From Erysipelotrichaceae bacterium (GTDB lineage Bacteria > Bacillota_I > Bacilli_A > Erysipelotrichales > Erysipelotrichaceae): a stretch of 64,000 nucleotides of DNA. Both the position numbers and the translations under genes were made by a program. The stretch spans positions 30,062-94,061 of the forward strand of contig JAFOLW010000071.1 in NCBI GenBank assembly GCA_017419165.1. Reading direction: 5' to 3'. The stretch's first letter is position 1. Each line of letters opens with the position of its first letter. A model generated the notes under the pieces. That model saw nothing but the letters and a program-made list of their open reading frames with translations. It was not told the origin of the DNA and searched no databases. Below, piece by piece: positions 1 to 9,277 of the stretch.

Positions 1-330
1 GCTTACCAGTTCGACAATGACCCGGTGATCATGAAGATCCTGCCGCATACGGATTTTGAAGCCACACTGCTGCGTCTTTCGATCTACATCATCCCGGGCA
101 TCAACATCATCGCCGGCATCTTCGGCATCACGTTCAATACGAAAGGCATCCTTTGTTTTGCCGGCGTGCTGGAAGTACTGGCCGGTCATCTGACGCTGTA
201 CTTCAAAGGAAAGAGCGATCTGATGAATGTCATGGGGATCCTCATGATCGTCTTCGGCATCCTGTTCATCCTCTGTGTGCTGACTCTGAAAGGCAAAGGA
301 AAAGAAACAAAAAAGAAAAGATCCCGCTGA
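1..330 (+). CDS. Small integral membrane protein, 3' part only
   Basis: The frame is open from the window edge, so the true start lies upstream. The visible 109 codons encode about three hydrophobic segments separated by short polar turns, and a Lys/Arg-rich tail that should face the cytoplasm. I recognise no family motif. The TGA stop at 328-330 lies in the loop of the terminator hairpin. Function is unknown. The transcript converges with the tRNA-Thr/Fem unit on the other strand. Confidence 0.6.
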   Translation, partial: AYQFDNDPVIMKILPHTDFEATLLRLSIYIIPGINIIAGIFGITFNTKGILCFAGVLEVLAGHLTLYFKGKSDLMNVMGILMIVFGILFILCVLTLKGKGKETKKKRSR

Positions 331-346
331 GGGATCTTGTTTTTTT
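318..346. terminator. Bidirectional intrinsic terminator
   Basis: An 8-bp perfect stem AAGATCCC/GGGATCTT with a 5-nt loop is followed by G and seven T on the plus strand. On the minus strand the stem is followed by TTCTTTTTT, so it can also end the tRNA-Thr transcript. The stop codon of the plus-strand gene lies in the loop. Confidence 0.85.
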
Positions 347-348
347 CA

Positions 349-424
349 TGGTGCCGACTATAGGACTTGAACCTACCACCTACGCGTTACGAGTGCGTTG
401 CTCTACCGGATGAGCTAAGTCGGC
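349..424 (-). tRNA. tRNA-Thr (anticodon CGT)
   Basis: The minus strand folds as a full cloverleaf with acceptor GCCGACT/AGTCGGC, GG in the D loop, anticodon loop CTCGTAA, a TTCAAGT T loop and an encoded CCA. Anticodon CGT reads ACG. The last anticodon-stem pair (31-39) is an A-C mismatch; the rest is canonical. The 5' end lies one nucleotide after the stop of the Fem-like gene on the same strand, so the two are very likely on one transcript. Confidence 0.93.
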
Positions 425-425
425 A

Positions 426-1409
426 TCAGATCTTCAATACGAAGCGGCCAAGGTACGGAACCTTCCCGGCATAAGGAAATTCCATCGATGAACCGATACT
501 TATAATACCACGATTTTTGCAATCTGCACAAATTTGATCGATGATCTGCCGTTCCGCATCAAAAATATCGCCTTGCGGACCGCTCATTTTGAATAAGATC
601 GTACAGAAATCGGAAAAACGGGAGAGACACAATGCGTAAACATACGGGTCGTCATCATAGCGGCGCATCGCATTGCCGAGGCCTTTGAGACGGTCGATCT
701 CGTTTTCTTTTTCTTTGATCTGAGAGAAGAATTTGTAATCGTCTTTGTTGGCATCGATGAACTTCTCGAGTTCTTCGATGCTTTCTTTGATCGCCCGCCT
801 GCTTTTTTCAAGATCCAGTTTTGCAGCGTAACAGATCCCGTGGTCCTGAAGACATTCGAACAGTCTGAGCTTTTCCGCATCTTCTTTCTTTCCGGAAGAA
901 AGCGACGCAAAAGCCGAAGTATCTTCGATACGTTCGATCTTCAGTATGATATTGGTATCGTGCAGTCCTTCGACGTGTGAAGCGACCGATTCTTCATATT
1001 GACACAGATCTTCCGTTTTCTGATATCCGAGATCCTGCAGAAGGGAAAGAAGAGTCTTTTCTTCTTCCTTCAGAGGCGGTTCGATGAAAAGCCGGGAAAC
1101 ATTCTCTTTGCGCAGATAGTCGATGAGAAGTTCGTGAAATCCTTTCAGGACGTCATTGTCGTAGTAATTGATCAGATAGCCGTGCGGGACATAGGCCGAA
1201 TACTTCTTGGAAAAGAAGGATTCTTTCTTTTTCAGCAGAAGACAAAGCCCCTGGCAGATCCCCGCATCATCGATGCATTGAAGAAAAGATGCCCGATAAC
1301 CTTTGGTTACCATGTAGTCTGCATAAAAAGAGGTCTGAAAGATACCGGTATCAGGTTCCGCGAAAGAGAGTTCATTGAATGTTTTTGCATCGATCTCGTG
1401 CAGTTTCAT
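426..1409 (-). CDS. FemABX/MurM-like aminoacyl-tRNA-dependent peptidoglycan ligase
   Basis: This 327-residue cytoplasmic protein has the layout of the FemABX family: an N-terminal GNAT-like half beginning with an 'IFQTSFYADYM' segment, a Glu/Lys-rich helical arm at about residues 205-245 resembling the family coiled coil, and a second GNAT-like half ending 'PYLGRFVLKI'. Family members transfer amino acids from aminoacyl-tRNA to the lipid II stem peptide to build cross-bridges. It is somewhat shorter than Staphylococcus FemA. The ATG at 1409 has no Shine-Dalgarno but lies 6 nt after a TATAAT. The transferred amino acid cannot be read from sequence; the adjacent tRNA-Thr is suggestive only. Confidence 0.65.
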   Translation of the reverse strand: MKLHEIDAKTFNELSFAEPDTGIFQTSFYADYMVTKGYRASFLQCIDDAGICQGLCLLLKKKESFFSKKYSAYVPHGYLINYYDNDVLKGFHELLIDYLRKENVSRLFIEPPLKEEEKTLLSLLQDLGYQKTEDLCQYEESVASHVEGLHDTNIILKIERIEDTSAFASLSSGKKEDAEKLRLFECLQDHGICYAAKLDLEKSRRAIKESIEELEKFIDANKDDYKFFSQIKEKENEIDRLKGLGNAMRRYDDDPYVYALCLSRFSDFCTILFKMSGPQGDIFDAERQIIDQICADCKNRGIISIGSSMEFPYAGKVPYLGRFVLKI

Positions 1410-1415
1410 AAGTTC

Positions 1416-1421
1416 ATTATA
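1416..1421 (-). promoter_or_regulatory. -10 box of the fem-like gene (leaderless geometry)
   Basis: TATAAT is followed by GAACTT and then ATG. Initiation 7 nt after the -10 would begin the mRNA at the start codon. No clear -35 or Shine-Dalgarno is seen. Confidence 0.6.
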
Positions 1422-1552
1422 ATATATTTTTTCAAGCTGAGAGGGCGGGGTGGAAAAGAAAAACGCATGTTTTTTTCATCTTCGGGGATGCTTTTGAAGA
1501 TTTTTGCTCAAAATGCTTTCAAATTGATAAAAATCCTTGTTTTTTAGGTTTT

Positions 1553-1580
1553 TTGGTACATTCTATGATAGAATTATAAC
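1553..1580 (+). promoter_or_regulatory. pnp promoter
   Basis: TTGGTA, a 16-bp spacer and TATAAC precede pnp, giving a leader of about 28 nt that is purine-rich but lacks a strong Shine-Dalgarno. Confidence 0.5.
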
Positions 1581-1614
1581 GTTTGAAAATTAAGAAAGAA
1601 GAGAAACGAAAAGA

Positions 1615-3849
1615 ATGAAAGAAGTATTCGATTATGATTTCTACGGTCGTAAGTTAAGCATCGAGACCGGTGAGATCGCAAAACAGGCCGGAGGGTCTGT
1701 ACTGGTGAGGTACGGCGATACCGTCACACTGTCGACGGCTTGTGCCTCAAATGTCGCAAAAGACACAGATTTTTTCCCATTGACGGTATCTTTTGAAGAA
1801 AAGCTCTACTCTGTCGGCAAGATCCCGGGCGGATTCCTGAGAAGAGAGGGCAGACCTTCGGAACATGCCACTTTGACGGCAAGACTGATCGACAGACCGA
1901 TCCGTCCGTTATTCGCGGAAGGATTCCGTAATGAGGTCCAGGTCGTCAATACCGTTTTATCCACAGATAACGATTGTTCTCCTGAGATGTCCGCGATGCT
2001 TGGTGCATCTCTTGCCTTATGTATCTCCAACATTCCGTTCAACGGTCCGATCGCCGGCGTTAGAGTCGGTTATGTGGACGGCGAATTCATCGTCAACCCG
2101 ACCGTCGAGCAGACTTCGAGATCTCTGATCGAACTGACCGTTGCCGGCACCAAAGAAGCTCTCAACATGGTCGAAGCCGGAGCACACGAAGTCGATGAAG
2201 ATCTGATGCTGGATGCTCTGATGTTCGGTCACGAAAAGGTCAAGGAACTCTGCGAACTGGAAGAACAGATCATCGCCAAGGTCGGCAAGGAAAAGATGGA
2301 AGTCGTCCTTTATGAGATCGACGAACGTGTCAAGGAATATGTCAATGCCAACGGCAAGGACAGACTTGAAAAAGCCGTTTCGATCCATGACAAGCTGGAA
2401 TCCTACAATGCGCAGGAATCCATCACCAACGAGATGAAAGAACATTTCGCCAATGACAGCGAACTGAGTGAAAAAGAATCCGATAAGCTGGTCAAGCAGA
2501 CGGGTGAATACTGCACGCAGATCATTGCCGATGAAGTCAGAAGACTGATCTCGGATGAAAAGATCAGACCGGACGGCAGAGCGCTTGACGAGATCCGTCC
2601 TCTGGATTCCCAGGTCGACCTCTTGCCGAGAGTCCACGGTTCCGCAATGTTCACCAGAGGCCAGACGCAGGTCATCTCCGTGACGACCCTCGGTCCTTTA
2701 GGCGACAACCAGATCATCGACGACCTGACGGATGTCGAAGAAAAGAGATTCATGCACCACTACAACTTCCCGCCGTATTCCGTCGGTGAAGTCGGCAGGA
2801 TGGGTTCTCCGGGCAGAAGAGAGATCGGCCACGGCGCCTTAGGTGAAAGAGCGCTGCTGCAGGTCCTTCCTTCCGAAGACGAATTCCCGTATGCGATCCG
2901 TACGGTCGCGGAAGTCGTCGAATCCAACGGTTCGAGCTCCCAGGCTTCGATCTGTGCCGGCACGATGTCTCTGATGGCAGCCGGTGTTCCGATCAAGGCT
3001 CCTGTTGCCGGTGTCGCGATGGGTCTCATTCAGAACGGTGAGAATTATTCCATCTTAACGGATATCCAGGGTATGGAAGACCATTACGGCGATATGGATT
3101 TCAAGGTCGCCGGAACCAGAAAGGGCATCACTGCTCTGCAGATGGATATCAAGTGCAAAGGCATCACCAGAGAGATCTTCAAGGAAGCATTGGCTCAGGC
3201 ACATAAGGGCAGAATGGAGATCCTGGACAATATGGCAACGGCGATCGCTGAACCGAGAAAAGAAGTCAGCAAGTATGCGCCGAAGATGGTCACCTTCATG
3301 ATCCCGACCGACAAGATCAGAGAAGTCATCGGTACGGGCGGCAAGGTCATCAACGACATCATCGACAAGTGCGATCAGGTCAAGATCGACATCGATGACG
3401 ACGGCAAGGTCGTGATCTACCATACTTCCAAGGAAGCGATCGAAAAGGCAAAGGCCATGATCGATGAGATCACCAAGGAAGCTAAGGTCGGTGAGATCTA
3501 TGATGCGACAGTCGTCAGACTGGAGAAGTTCGGTGCTTTCGTTGAACTGTTCAAGGGTACGGATGCGCTCTTGCATGTATCCAAGATCAGCCACGAGCGT
3601 GTCGACAAGCCGGAGAGCGTTCTGAAGATCGGTGACAAGATCAGGGTCAAGGTCATGGAGATCGATGAGAAGGGCAGAGTCAACGTTTCTGCCAAGGAAC
3701 TCTTACCGAAACCTGAGAAAGCCGCCAAGAGCGATAAGGGCGAACGCAGGGAAAAGAAAGAGACCGTAAAAGAAGAGACTAAGGAAGAACCGAAGGAAGA
3801 AAAGAAGAAAACATTCGGTGAGATCCGTTTCTTCGGAAAGAAAAACTAA
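1615..3849 (+). CDS. pnp: Polyribonucleotide nucleotidyltransferase (PNPase)
   Basis: The enzyme degrades RNA 3' to 5' phosphorolytically in the RNA degradosome. The 744-residue product has two RNase PH cores, with '[15 protein letters not shown]' in the second; a KH domain with the GXXG loop in '[13 protein letters not shown]' near residue 570; and an S1 domain at about 625-695 containing '[21 protein letters not shown]'. A charged Lys/Glu tail follows, as in many Bacillota. Length and domain order match the family. It is a single-gene unit between its own promoter and a strong terminator. The usual upstream rpsO is not visible here. Confidence 0.98.
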   Translation: MKEVFDYDFYGRKLSIETGEIAKQAGGSVLVRYGDTVTLSTACASNVAKDTDFFPLTVSFEEKLYSVGKIPGGFLRREGRPSEHATLTARLIDRPIRPLFAEGFRNEVQVVNTVLSTDNDCSPEMSAMLGASLALCISNIPFNGPIAGVRVGYVDGEFIVNPTVEQTSRSLIELTVAGTKEALNMVEAGAHEVDEDLMLDALMFGHEKVKELCELEEQIIAKVGKEKMEVVLYEIDERVKEYVNANGKDRLEKAVSIHDKLESYNAQESITNEMKEHFANDSELSEKESDKLVKQTGEYCTQIIADEVRRLISDEKIRPDGRALDEIRPLDSQVDLLPRVHGSAMFTRGQTQVISVTTLGPLGDNQIIDDLTDVEEKRFMHHYNFPPYSVGEVGRMGSPGRREIGHGALGERALLQVLPSEDEFPYAIRTVAEVVESNGSSSQASICAGTMSLMAAGVPIKAPVAGVAMGLIQNGENYSILTDIQGMEDHYGDMDFKVAGTRKGITALQMDIKCKGITREIFKEALAQAHKGRMEILDNMATAIAEPRKEVSKYAPKMVTFMIPTDKIREVIGTGGKVINDIIDKCDQVKIDIDDDGKVVIYHTSKEAIEKAKAMIDEITKEAKVGEIYDATVVRLEKFGAFVELFKGTDALLHVSKISHERVDKPESVLKIGDKIRVKVMEIDEKGRVNVSAKELLPKPEKAAKSDKGERREKKETVKEETKEEPKEEKKKTFGEIRFFGKKN

Positions 3850-3854
3850 AGAAT

Positions 3855-3896
3855 AAAAAAATCGATAACCGCTTCATTTCCGGTTATCGATTTTTT
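3855..3896. terminator. Bidirectional terminator between pnp and pepP
   Basis: AAAAAATCGATAACCG pairs perfectly with CGGTTATCGATTTTTT across a 9-nt loop. It serves both converging genes. The pnp stop codon is 5 nt before the stem. Confidence 0.9.
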
Positions 3897-3906
3897 ATTT
3901 TATCTT

Positions 3907-4977
3907 TCAGCCGATAATCTCGATGTCATGCGGATAACGGTTCAAGATCTCGCAGCCGTCTTTCGTCACGACGACGAGATCTTCGATCCGGCAGCCCAGC
4001 GTTTCCGGATCATAGATGCCCGGTTCGATCGAGAAGATGTTGTTTTCTTCCGTGAGATCTTTGAAGGAAGCGGAAACATCTCCGTACTCATGATCTTCGA
4101 TGCCGATGAAATGACCGAGACGGTGTGTGAAATACTTTCCGTATCCGCCTTGTTCGATGACATCTCTCGCGGTCTTGTCGATGTCGCAGAGCCGGACGCC
4201 TTCTTTGACCGTTGCGGCGGCATCCTCATTGGCTTTGCGGACGAGTTCATAGACTTTTCTTTGTATCTCGTTTGGCCCTTTCTTGAAGAAGAAGGTCCTG
4301 GTCATATCGGAACAGTATCCTTCATAGACACAGCCGACATCGAACAAGACGGCATCTCCGGCTTTGAGTTTCGTGTCATCCGGCATGTGATGCGGGTCTG
4401 CGGCATTCTTTCCGAAAGCGACGATCGGCGGGAAAGAATAAGCCTGAGCTCCGAGCTCTTTATAGATATCGAGCATCTGCGCGGCGATCTCCTGTTCCTC
4501 TACGCCTTCATAGACGAGCCCTTTGAAACGTTCCATGGCGGCATCGTTGATCCTGGAAGAGGTGCGCATCAGTTCGAGTTCTTTTTCGTCTTTGACCGCT
4601 CTTGTCTTATCGACCGGCAGGGATCCGTCGGTAAATTCCTTTGCGATCCGCGCCTTGATCATCGGCAGCAGGAAACGCGCCCGCAGATCTTTGTCGACGC
4701 CGAGGACATCGTCTCTTGAAACATGTTCCGAGACCAGTTTCGTGATGTCGTCACCGTCGGAATAGCTTACCGTTTCAAGACCTTCGATCGGTTTTAACGG
4801 GAAAAGGGTATTGAGGAAGAGTTTCGGTGCCTCATTCTTTTTCAGCAAAAGGGCCAGGAAGCGTTCGCCGGGATATAGACGGGCACCGGTAAGATAACAG
4901 ATCGCGATCGGATCGGAGATCAGAAGGGCATCGCAATCCGTTCTTTTCATGACGTTTTCGATTCTGTTTCTGTTCAT
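3907..4977 (-). CDS. M24B Xaa-Pro peptidase (PepP/PepQ type)
   Basis: This cytosolic metallopeptidase removes or splits residues next to proline. The 356-residue protein has a creatinase-like N-terminal domain and a C-terminal pita-bread domain. Its metal ligands are visible: Asp in 'VLFDVGCVYEGY' and 'CSDMTRTFFF', His in 'HRLGHFIGIEDHE', and Glu in 'FSIEPGIY' and 'CRIEDLVVV'. The start is supported by GGGAGGTCTCTT before ATG, with a TAAAAT further upstream. Aminopeptidase P and prolidase cannot be separated by eye. In Bacillus a homologue lies next to efp; here efp is elsewhere. Confidence 0.92.
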   Translation of the reverse strand: MNRNRIENVMKRTDCDALLISDPIAICYLTGARLYPGERFLALLLKKNEAPKLFLNTLFPLKPIEGLETVSYSDGDDITKLVSEHVSRDDVLGVDKDLRARFLLPMIKARIAKEFTDGSLPVDKTRAVKDEKELELMRTSSRINDAAMERFKGLVYEGVEEQEIAAQMLDIYKELGAQAYSFPPIVAFGKNAADPHHMPDDTKLKAGDAVLFDVGCVYEGYCSDMTRTFFFKKGPNEIQRKVYELVRKANEDAAATVKEGVRLCDIDKTARDVIEQGGYGKYFTHRLGHFIGIEDHEYGDVSASFKDLTEENNIFSIEPGIYDPETLGCRIEDLVVVTKDGCEILNRYPHDIEIIG

Positions 4978-5039
4978 AAGAGACCTCCCACATCCATTTT
5001 AGCCTTTTCTATTCAAGGGACAAGAAATACTCTTCGTAT

Positions 5040-5045
5040 TATAAT
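5040..5045 (+). promoter_or_regulatory. -10 box of trmB (leaderless geometry)
   Basis: TATAAT is followed by AGAACT and ATG at 5052. A poor -35 candidate, GGGACA, lies 17 bp upstream. There is no Shine-Dalgarno. Confidence 0.65.
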
Positions 5046-5051
5046 AGAACT

Positions 5052-5663
5052 ATGCGAATGAGAAAAAAGAAATGGGTCCCTTCTTTTCTGGAACAGGAGA
5101 AAGAGTATCTGGTCTCCGATATGAAGGGTTACGATAAAGAAAAGCCTCTGTATATCGAGATCGGCATGGGCATGGGCGATTTCATCACCCAAAGCGCAAA
5201 GCAGCATCCCGAGATCTTTTATGTCGGTCTGGAAAGGGAAGCGACTTGTGTCGCCCGGGCCATCAAAAAAGCCAGAGAACTTGAGATCTCCAATTTCCGG
5301 GTCATCCTCGCCGATGCGATGAACATCACGGAATTGTTCGATGAAGAAAGCGTCTCTTTGATCTATCTTCATTTCTCCGATCCCTGGCCGAAGAAGCGGA
5401 CGCACAAGCGTCGTCTGACATATCCGAGTTTTCTTTCAAGCTACGAAAAACTGCTGGACCCCGACGGAATCCTGATCTTCAAGACCGATAACACGGACTT
5501 CTTTGCGGATTCCCTGACGTATTTTCAGACATCGAACTTCGAGCTGCTGGAAAAGGACGAAGACTATTATCGGGAAGGTGAACCGATGACGGCTTATCAG
5601 GCAAAATTCCATGAGGAAGGCAAGCCGATCTGCTATGCGAAATATAAGATCAATAAGGTATAA
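5052..5663 (+). CDS. trmB: tRNA (guanine-N7-)-methyltransferase
   Basis: It methylates N7 of G46 in the tRNA variable loop using SAM. The 203-residue product has the SAM loop 'YIEIGMGMGDFI', the acidic 'ILADAMNI' strand and the family signature 'HFSDPWPKKRTHKRRL' at about 117-132, which carries the catalytic Asp and tRNA-binding basic residues. The ATG lies 6 nt after a TATAAT and no Shine-Dalgarno is present. The downstream lipoprotein gene starts 4 nt after the stop, probably in the same transcript. Confidence 0.95.
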   Translation: MRMRKKKWVPSFLEQEKEYLVSDMKGYDKEKPLYIEIGMGMGDFITQSAKQHPEIFYVGLEREATCVARAIKKARELEISNFRVILADAMNITELFDEESVSLIYLHFSDPWPKKRTHKRRLTYPSFLSSYEKLLDPDGILIFKTDNTDFFADSLTYFQTSNFELLEKDEDYYREGEPMTAYQAKFHEEGKPICYAKYKINKV

Positions 5664-5667
5664 TGAT

Positions 5668-6699
5668 ATGCGTATGAAATTCATGAAAAAGATCATTTGC
5701 GTCCTGCTGATCGCCGCTTTATGCGGCTGCACGAGCGCGAAACACTATACAGCTTATACGATCTATCCGATCGGTTACCTGCTCGGCAGGATCGGCGGCA
5801 ACCGGATCGAGACGATCTCGATACAGAACCGCAGTCTGATCCAGTGTGCCAATCTGGTCGAAGATTATCAGGAGATCCTGTCCGATTCCATGGTCCTTTT
5901 CCATATCGGAAATCTCGAACCGTACATGGACCTTTATGATGATGAGATCAAGGCTTTGGGCGTCGATCTCAATGCAGGGGATCTGTCGATCTTGAACTGT
6001 CTTTACGAGTATAAGCGTTATACGCCGGTCGTCGTCGACGGCAAGGTGTCCTTCGTCGAAGGAAATTACTATGAAGGCGATATCTTCAACGAGATCGACA
6101 CTTATGATCTCGACCCGTTCATCTGGCTGTCGCCCAGCGGCATGTATTGCATGGCGAAAGATGTCTATGAGTATCTGTCCAACAACTATGTCGAACAGTC
6201 TTCCTTCTTTTCCGAGAACTACAAACAGGTCGCCGATGATCTGATCGCACTGGATGCTTCCTATCAGTCGCTGGCTTCAAGGCTCGTCAAAGAGAATAAA
6301 ACGATCAAGTTCGTTTCCATGACCGGATCCTTCGGCTGCTGGCAGAAAGACTTCGGTTTCCAGGTCTATCCGGTCTGCCTGTCCAAATACGGTGCACTTC
6401 CTTCCGGCGCTCAGCTGGAGGCGATCAAGACCAGGATCAGGAATGACGATGTCCGTTTCATCGCTTACGAGCCCAACATGTCCGATGAGATGCTGGCACT
6501 GATGGTCTCACTGGAAGACGAACTGGGGCTGAAGCGCATCACGCTTCATAACATCTCCTCTCTGACTGCTTCGCAAGTCGAATCCGGCAAGGATTATCTG
6601 TCTCTGATGTACGAGAACCTTTCCGTTCTTGAAAGCATCGCGACATCCTCGAACCAGAACCTCTCAGGGATCCAATATACGGAAAGTGAAGGAGAATGA
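5668..6699 (+). CDS. TroA/ZnuA-fold lipoprotein with degenerate metal site
   Basis: An N-terminal signal peptide ends in the lipobox 'LCGC', so the product should be membrane-anchored outside the cell. The fold looks like cluster A-I solute-binding proteins: 'TIYPIGYLLGRIGGNRIETI', 'FHIGNLEPYMD' and 'DPFIWLSPSGMYCMAKDVYEYL'. Metal-binding members have 'DPHxWLDP' and an 'HxAFGY' segment; here the first reads DPFIW and the second 'MTGSFGCW', so both His are missing. No permease or ATPase is adjacent. Starts at 5674 or 5683 are equally possible because no Shine-Dalgarno exists. It may be a substrate-shifted or non-transport relative. Fold confidence is moderate; function is unknown. Confidence 0.6.
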   Translation: MRMKFMKKIICVLLIAALCGCTSAKHYTAYTIYPIGYLLGRIGGNRIETISIQNRSLIQCANLVEDYQEILSDSMVLFHIGNLEPYMDLYDDEIKALGVDLNAGDLSILNCLYEYKRYTPVVVDGKVSFVEGNYYEGDIFNEIDTYDLDPFIWLSPSGMYCMAKDVYEYLSNNYVEQSSFFSENYKQVADDLIALDASYQSLASRLVKENKTIKFVSMTGSFGCWQKDFGFQVYPVCLSKYGALPSGAQLEAIKTRIRNDDVRFIAYEPNMSDEMLALMVSLEDELGLKRITLHNISSLTASQVESGKDYLSLMYENLSVLESIATSSNQNLSGIQYTESEGE

Positions 6700-6700
6700 C

Positions 6701-9277
6701 ATGAAACTTCTATTGATCGATGGAAACTCTGTCTTGTTCAGAGCTTTCTATGCGACGAGTTACGGAAATATCATGAAAACGAGCAAAGGCGTATACACGA
6801 ATGCGGTATACGCTTTTGCCAATATGCTCAACAAGGCCATCAAAACGATCGCACCGGACTATTGTGCCGTGGCGTTCGACATGGGCAAGCATACCTTCCG
6901 CCATGATTTCGCTCCGGATTACAAAGCCGGAAGAAGAGAAACACCGGAGGAGCTGGTCGGACAGTTCTCGCTGGTCAGAGAGATGCTGGAGGCGTATAAG
7001 ATCCCGTATTTCGAATTCGACACGATCGAGGTCGATGACATCATCGGTTCGCTCGCCAAGAAATATCAGATCGAGACCTGCGTTCTTTCTTCCGACCGGG
7101 ACATGCTGCAGCTGATCGACGATACGACCAGCGTCTATGTGATGAAGAAAGGCATGTCGGAGATCGCCAGGATGGATGAGGCGGCGCTCAAGGAAGAATA
7201 CGGTCTGAAACCGTATCAGATCATCGACTACAAAGGCCTGGCCGGTGATAAATCAGACAACATCAAAGGCGTGGAAGGCGTCGGAGACAAGACGGCCGTC
7301 AAACTTTTGAATGATTATGATACCTGCGAAGGAATCTACGAACATATTGACGAGATCAAGGGAAAACTGAAAGACAAGCTGATCAAAGACAAGGATTCCT
7401 GTTTCCTTTCTAAGCGCCTGGCGACCATCAAGACCGATGTCGACATCGAAGGCGATCTTGAAGATCTCAAGCTTTCCATCGATGAACAGGGAAGAAACGA
7501 CTTCTTTGAAAAATACGAGATGTACTCGCTCATCCGCAAGGTGGATAAGAAAGAGGCTTTTGAAGAACAGAAGGAAGTCCGGATCGTTCACTCAGTCGAT
7601 GAAGGCTTACTGGAAGATGCACTGGTCTACTTTGTTTCGGATGAATTCTCCTACTATCAAAGAAAGATCCGCGGCGCGTGTTTCGCCAACGATAAAGGCG
7701 AAGCATACATCAGCCTCGAGGATCTGAAGAAAGATGAAAAGACATTGGCGTATCTGGCTTCGGACAGGAAGAAGACCTTCTTCGATCTCAAGGCCGTGAA
7801 ACATGCCCTGGAATACAACGGGATCGCTTTGGGGGAGGGGAATGACGATGTCTATCTGATGTGCTTCCTTTCCAACAATTACAATGCCGATCTCAAGGCC
7901 ATCCTGGTCAACTACGGATACGGGCATCTCAAAGAAATCAAGGATCTCTTCGGCACGGAAAAGAAACCGCTGGAGCCGACGGTACGGGAACTGGCGGAAT
8001 ACGGGATCGCAGTCGCTGCGGATCTTTATCAGATCGCAAAAAAAGTCAGAAACGAGCTTTCACAAAAGCAGATGGATGATCTTTATGGCAAGATCGAACT
8101 GCCTTTGGTCGATGTGCTCTTCGACATGGAAAAACAAGGCGTTTACTGCGACGGGAAAGAACTGGATGAGATCGCCTCGGCGACCAAGAAGAAGATCGAT
8201 CTGCTGGAAGAGAAGATCTATCTTTCCGTCGGCCATGAGTTCAATATCGCTTCCACCAAACAGCTGGCGGAAGTCTTATACAAGGAACTGGATCTGCCGG
8301 ATCTGAAGAAGGGATCGACAAGCGCCGATGTGCTGGGCAAGCTCGTCGATTATCATCCGGCGGTTTCCGATATCCTGGAATACCGCAAGTATTCCAAACT
8401 GTACTCGACGTATGCGGAAGGCCTGAAAAAATACATCCGTGAAGACGGCAAGATCCACACGATCTTTACGCAGATGATCACGGCGACCGGAAGACTGTCG
8501 AGCTATGATCCCAACCTGCAGAACATCTCGGTGAGAGATGATGAAGGAAGAGAGATCCGCAAAGCGTTCAAGCCTTCGAAGGGGAACGTGCTCATCTCTT
8601 CCGACTACTCGCAAGTCGAACTGCGGGTCCTGTCCTCTCTGGCGGACGAAAAAAAGATGATCGATGCTTTCAACAGCGGCATCGATATCCATACCAAGAC
8701 GGCAATGGATGTCTTCGGTTTACAAAAAGAAGAAGTGACCGATATCGTCAGACGGCATGCCAAAGCCGTCAATTTCGGTGTCGTTTACGGCATTTCGGAC
8801 TTCGGTCTGGCCAATCAGACGCAGCTTTCTTTCAAAGATGCCAAAAAGTTCATCGATGATTATTTTCTGACTTATCCCAATATCCGCGATTATCTCGATG
8901 CGCAGGTCGCATTCTGCAAGGAGAACGGCTATGTCAAGACGATGCTGAACCGCCGCCGTTACATCAACGAGATCAATGACCGCAACTATATGATGCGGGA
9001 ATTCGGCAAGCGGGCAGCCATGAATGCGTCCATTCAGGGCTCGGCCGCCGATCTGATCAAGATCGCCATGGTCAATGCCCATAAGAAACTCAGGGAAGAA
9101 GGACTTTCTTCCAAGCTGATCCTGCAGGTCCACGATGAGCTCATCTTCGATGTTCCTGCCGGGGAAGTGGAAACGATGAAGAAGATCATTCCCGAGATCA
9201 TGGCCAATGCCTATCCGATGAAGACGAGGCTGGATTCTTCCCTTGCCGTCGGCAAAGACTGGTACGAGGCAAAATAA
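6701..9277 (+). CDS. polA: DNA polymerase I
   Basis: This 858-residue enzyme serves in repair and Okazaki fragment processing. Residues 1-290 form the 5'-3' exonuclease ('LLIDGNSVLFRAF', 'IEVDDIIGSLA', 'DYKGLAGDKSDNI'). Residues about 300-460 are a 3'-5' exonuclease-like region in which I see no proofreading DxE motif, as in Bacillus Pol I. The polymerase follows with motif A 'SDYSQVELRVLSSLA', motif B 'RRHAKAVNFGVVYGIS' and motif C 'VHDEL'. The chosen ATG follows AAGGAG. It is the first clear gene of a tightly spaced run polA-mutM-coaE-dnaB-dnaI-pfkA. Confidence 0.98.
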   Translation: MKLLLIDGNSVLFRAFYATSYGNIMKTSKGVYTNAVYAFANMLNKAIKTIAPDYCAVAFDMGKHTFRHDFAPDYKAGRRETPEELVGQFSLVREMLEAYKIPYFEFDTIEVDDIIGSLAKKYQIETCVLSSDRDMLQLIDDTTSVYVMKKGMSEIARMDEAALKEEYGLKPYQIIDYKGLAGDKSDNIKGVEGVGDKTAVKLLNDYDTCEGIYEHIDEIKGKLKDKLIKDKDSCFLSKRLATIKTDVDIEGDLEDLKLSIDEQGRNDFFEKYEMYSLIRKVDKKEAFEEQKEVRIVHSVDEGLLEDALVYFVSDEFSYYQRKIRGACFANDKGEAYISLEDLKKDEKTLAYLASDRKKTFFDLKAVKHALEYNGIALGEGNDDVYLMCFLSNNYNADLKAILVNYGYGHLKEIKDLFGTEKKPLEPTVRELAEYGIAVAADLYQIAKKVRNELSQKQMDDLYGKIELPLVDVLFDMEKQGVYCDGKELDEIASATKKKIDLLEEKIYLSVGHEFNIASTKQLAEVLYKELDLPDLKKGSTSADVLGKLVDYHPAVSDILEYRKYSKLYSTYAEGLKKYIREDGKIHTIFTQMITATGRLSSYDPNLQNISVRDDEGREIRKAFKPSKGNVLISSDYSQVELRVLSSLADEKKMIDAFNSGIDIHTKTAMDVFGLQKEEVTDIVRRHAKAVNFGVVYGISDFGLANQTQLSFKDAKKFIDDYFLTYPNIRDYLDAQVAFCKENGYVKTMLNRRRYINEINDRNYMMREFGKRAAMNASIQGSAADLIKIAMVNAHKKLREEGLSSKLILQVHDELIFDVPAGEVETMKKIIPEIMANAYPMKTRLDSSLAVGKDWYEAK

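Noticed and set aside
999..1547. 182-codon plus-strand reading frame
   Set aside because: It lies antisense to the Fem-like gene, has no Shine-Dalgarno and resembles no protein; long antisense frames are common in this codon usage.
2017..2637. 206-codon minus-strand reading frame inside pnp
   Set aside because: Antisense shadow of a clear PNPase gene; composition typical of reverse-complemented coding sequence.
3928..4719. 263-codon plus-strand reading frame
   Set aside because: It is a mirror of the M24 peptidase gene, whose metal ligands are complete; no ribosome-binding site or family resemblance.
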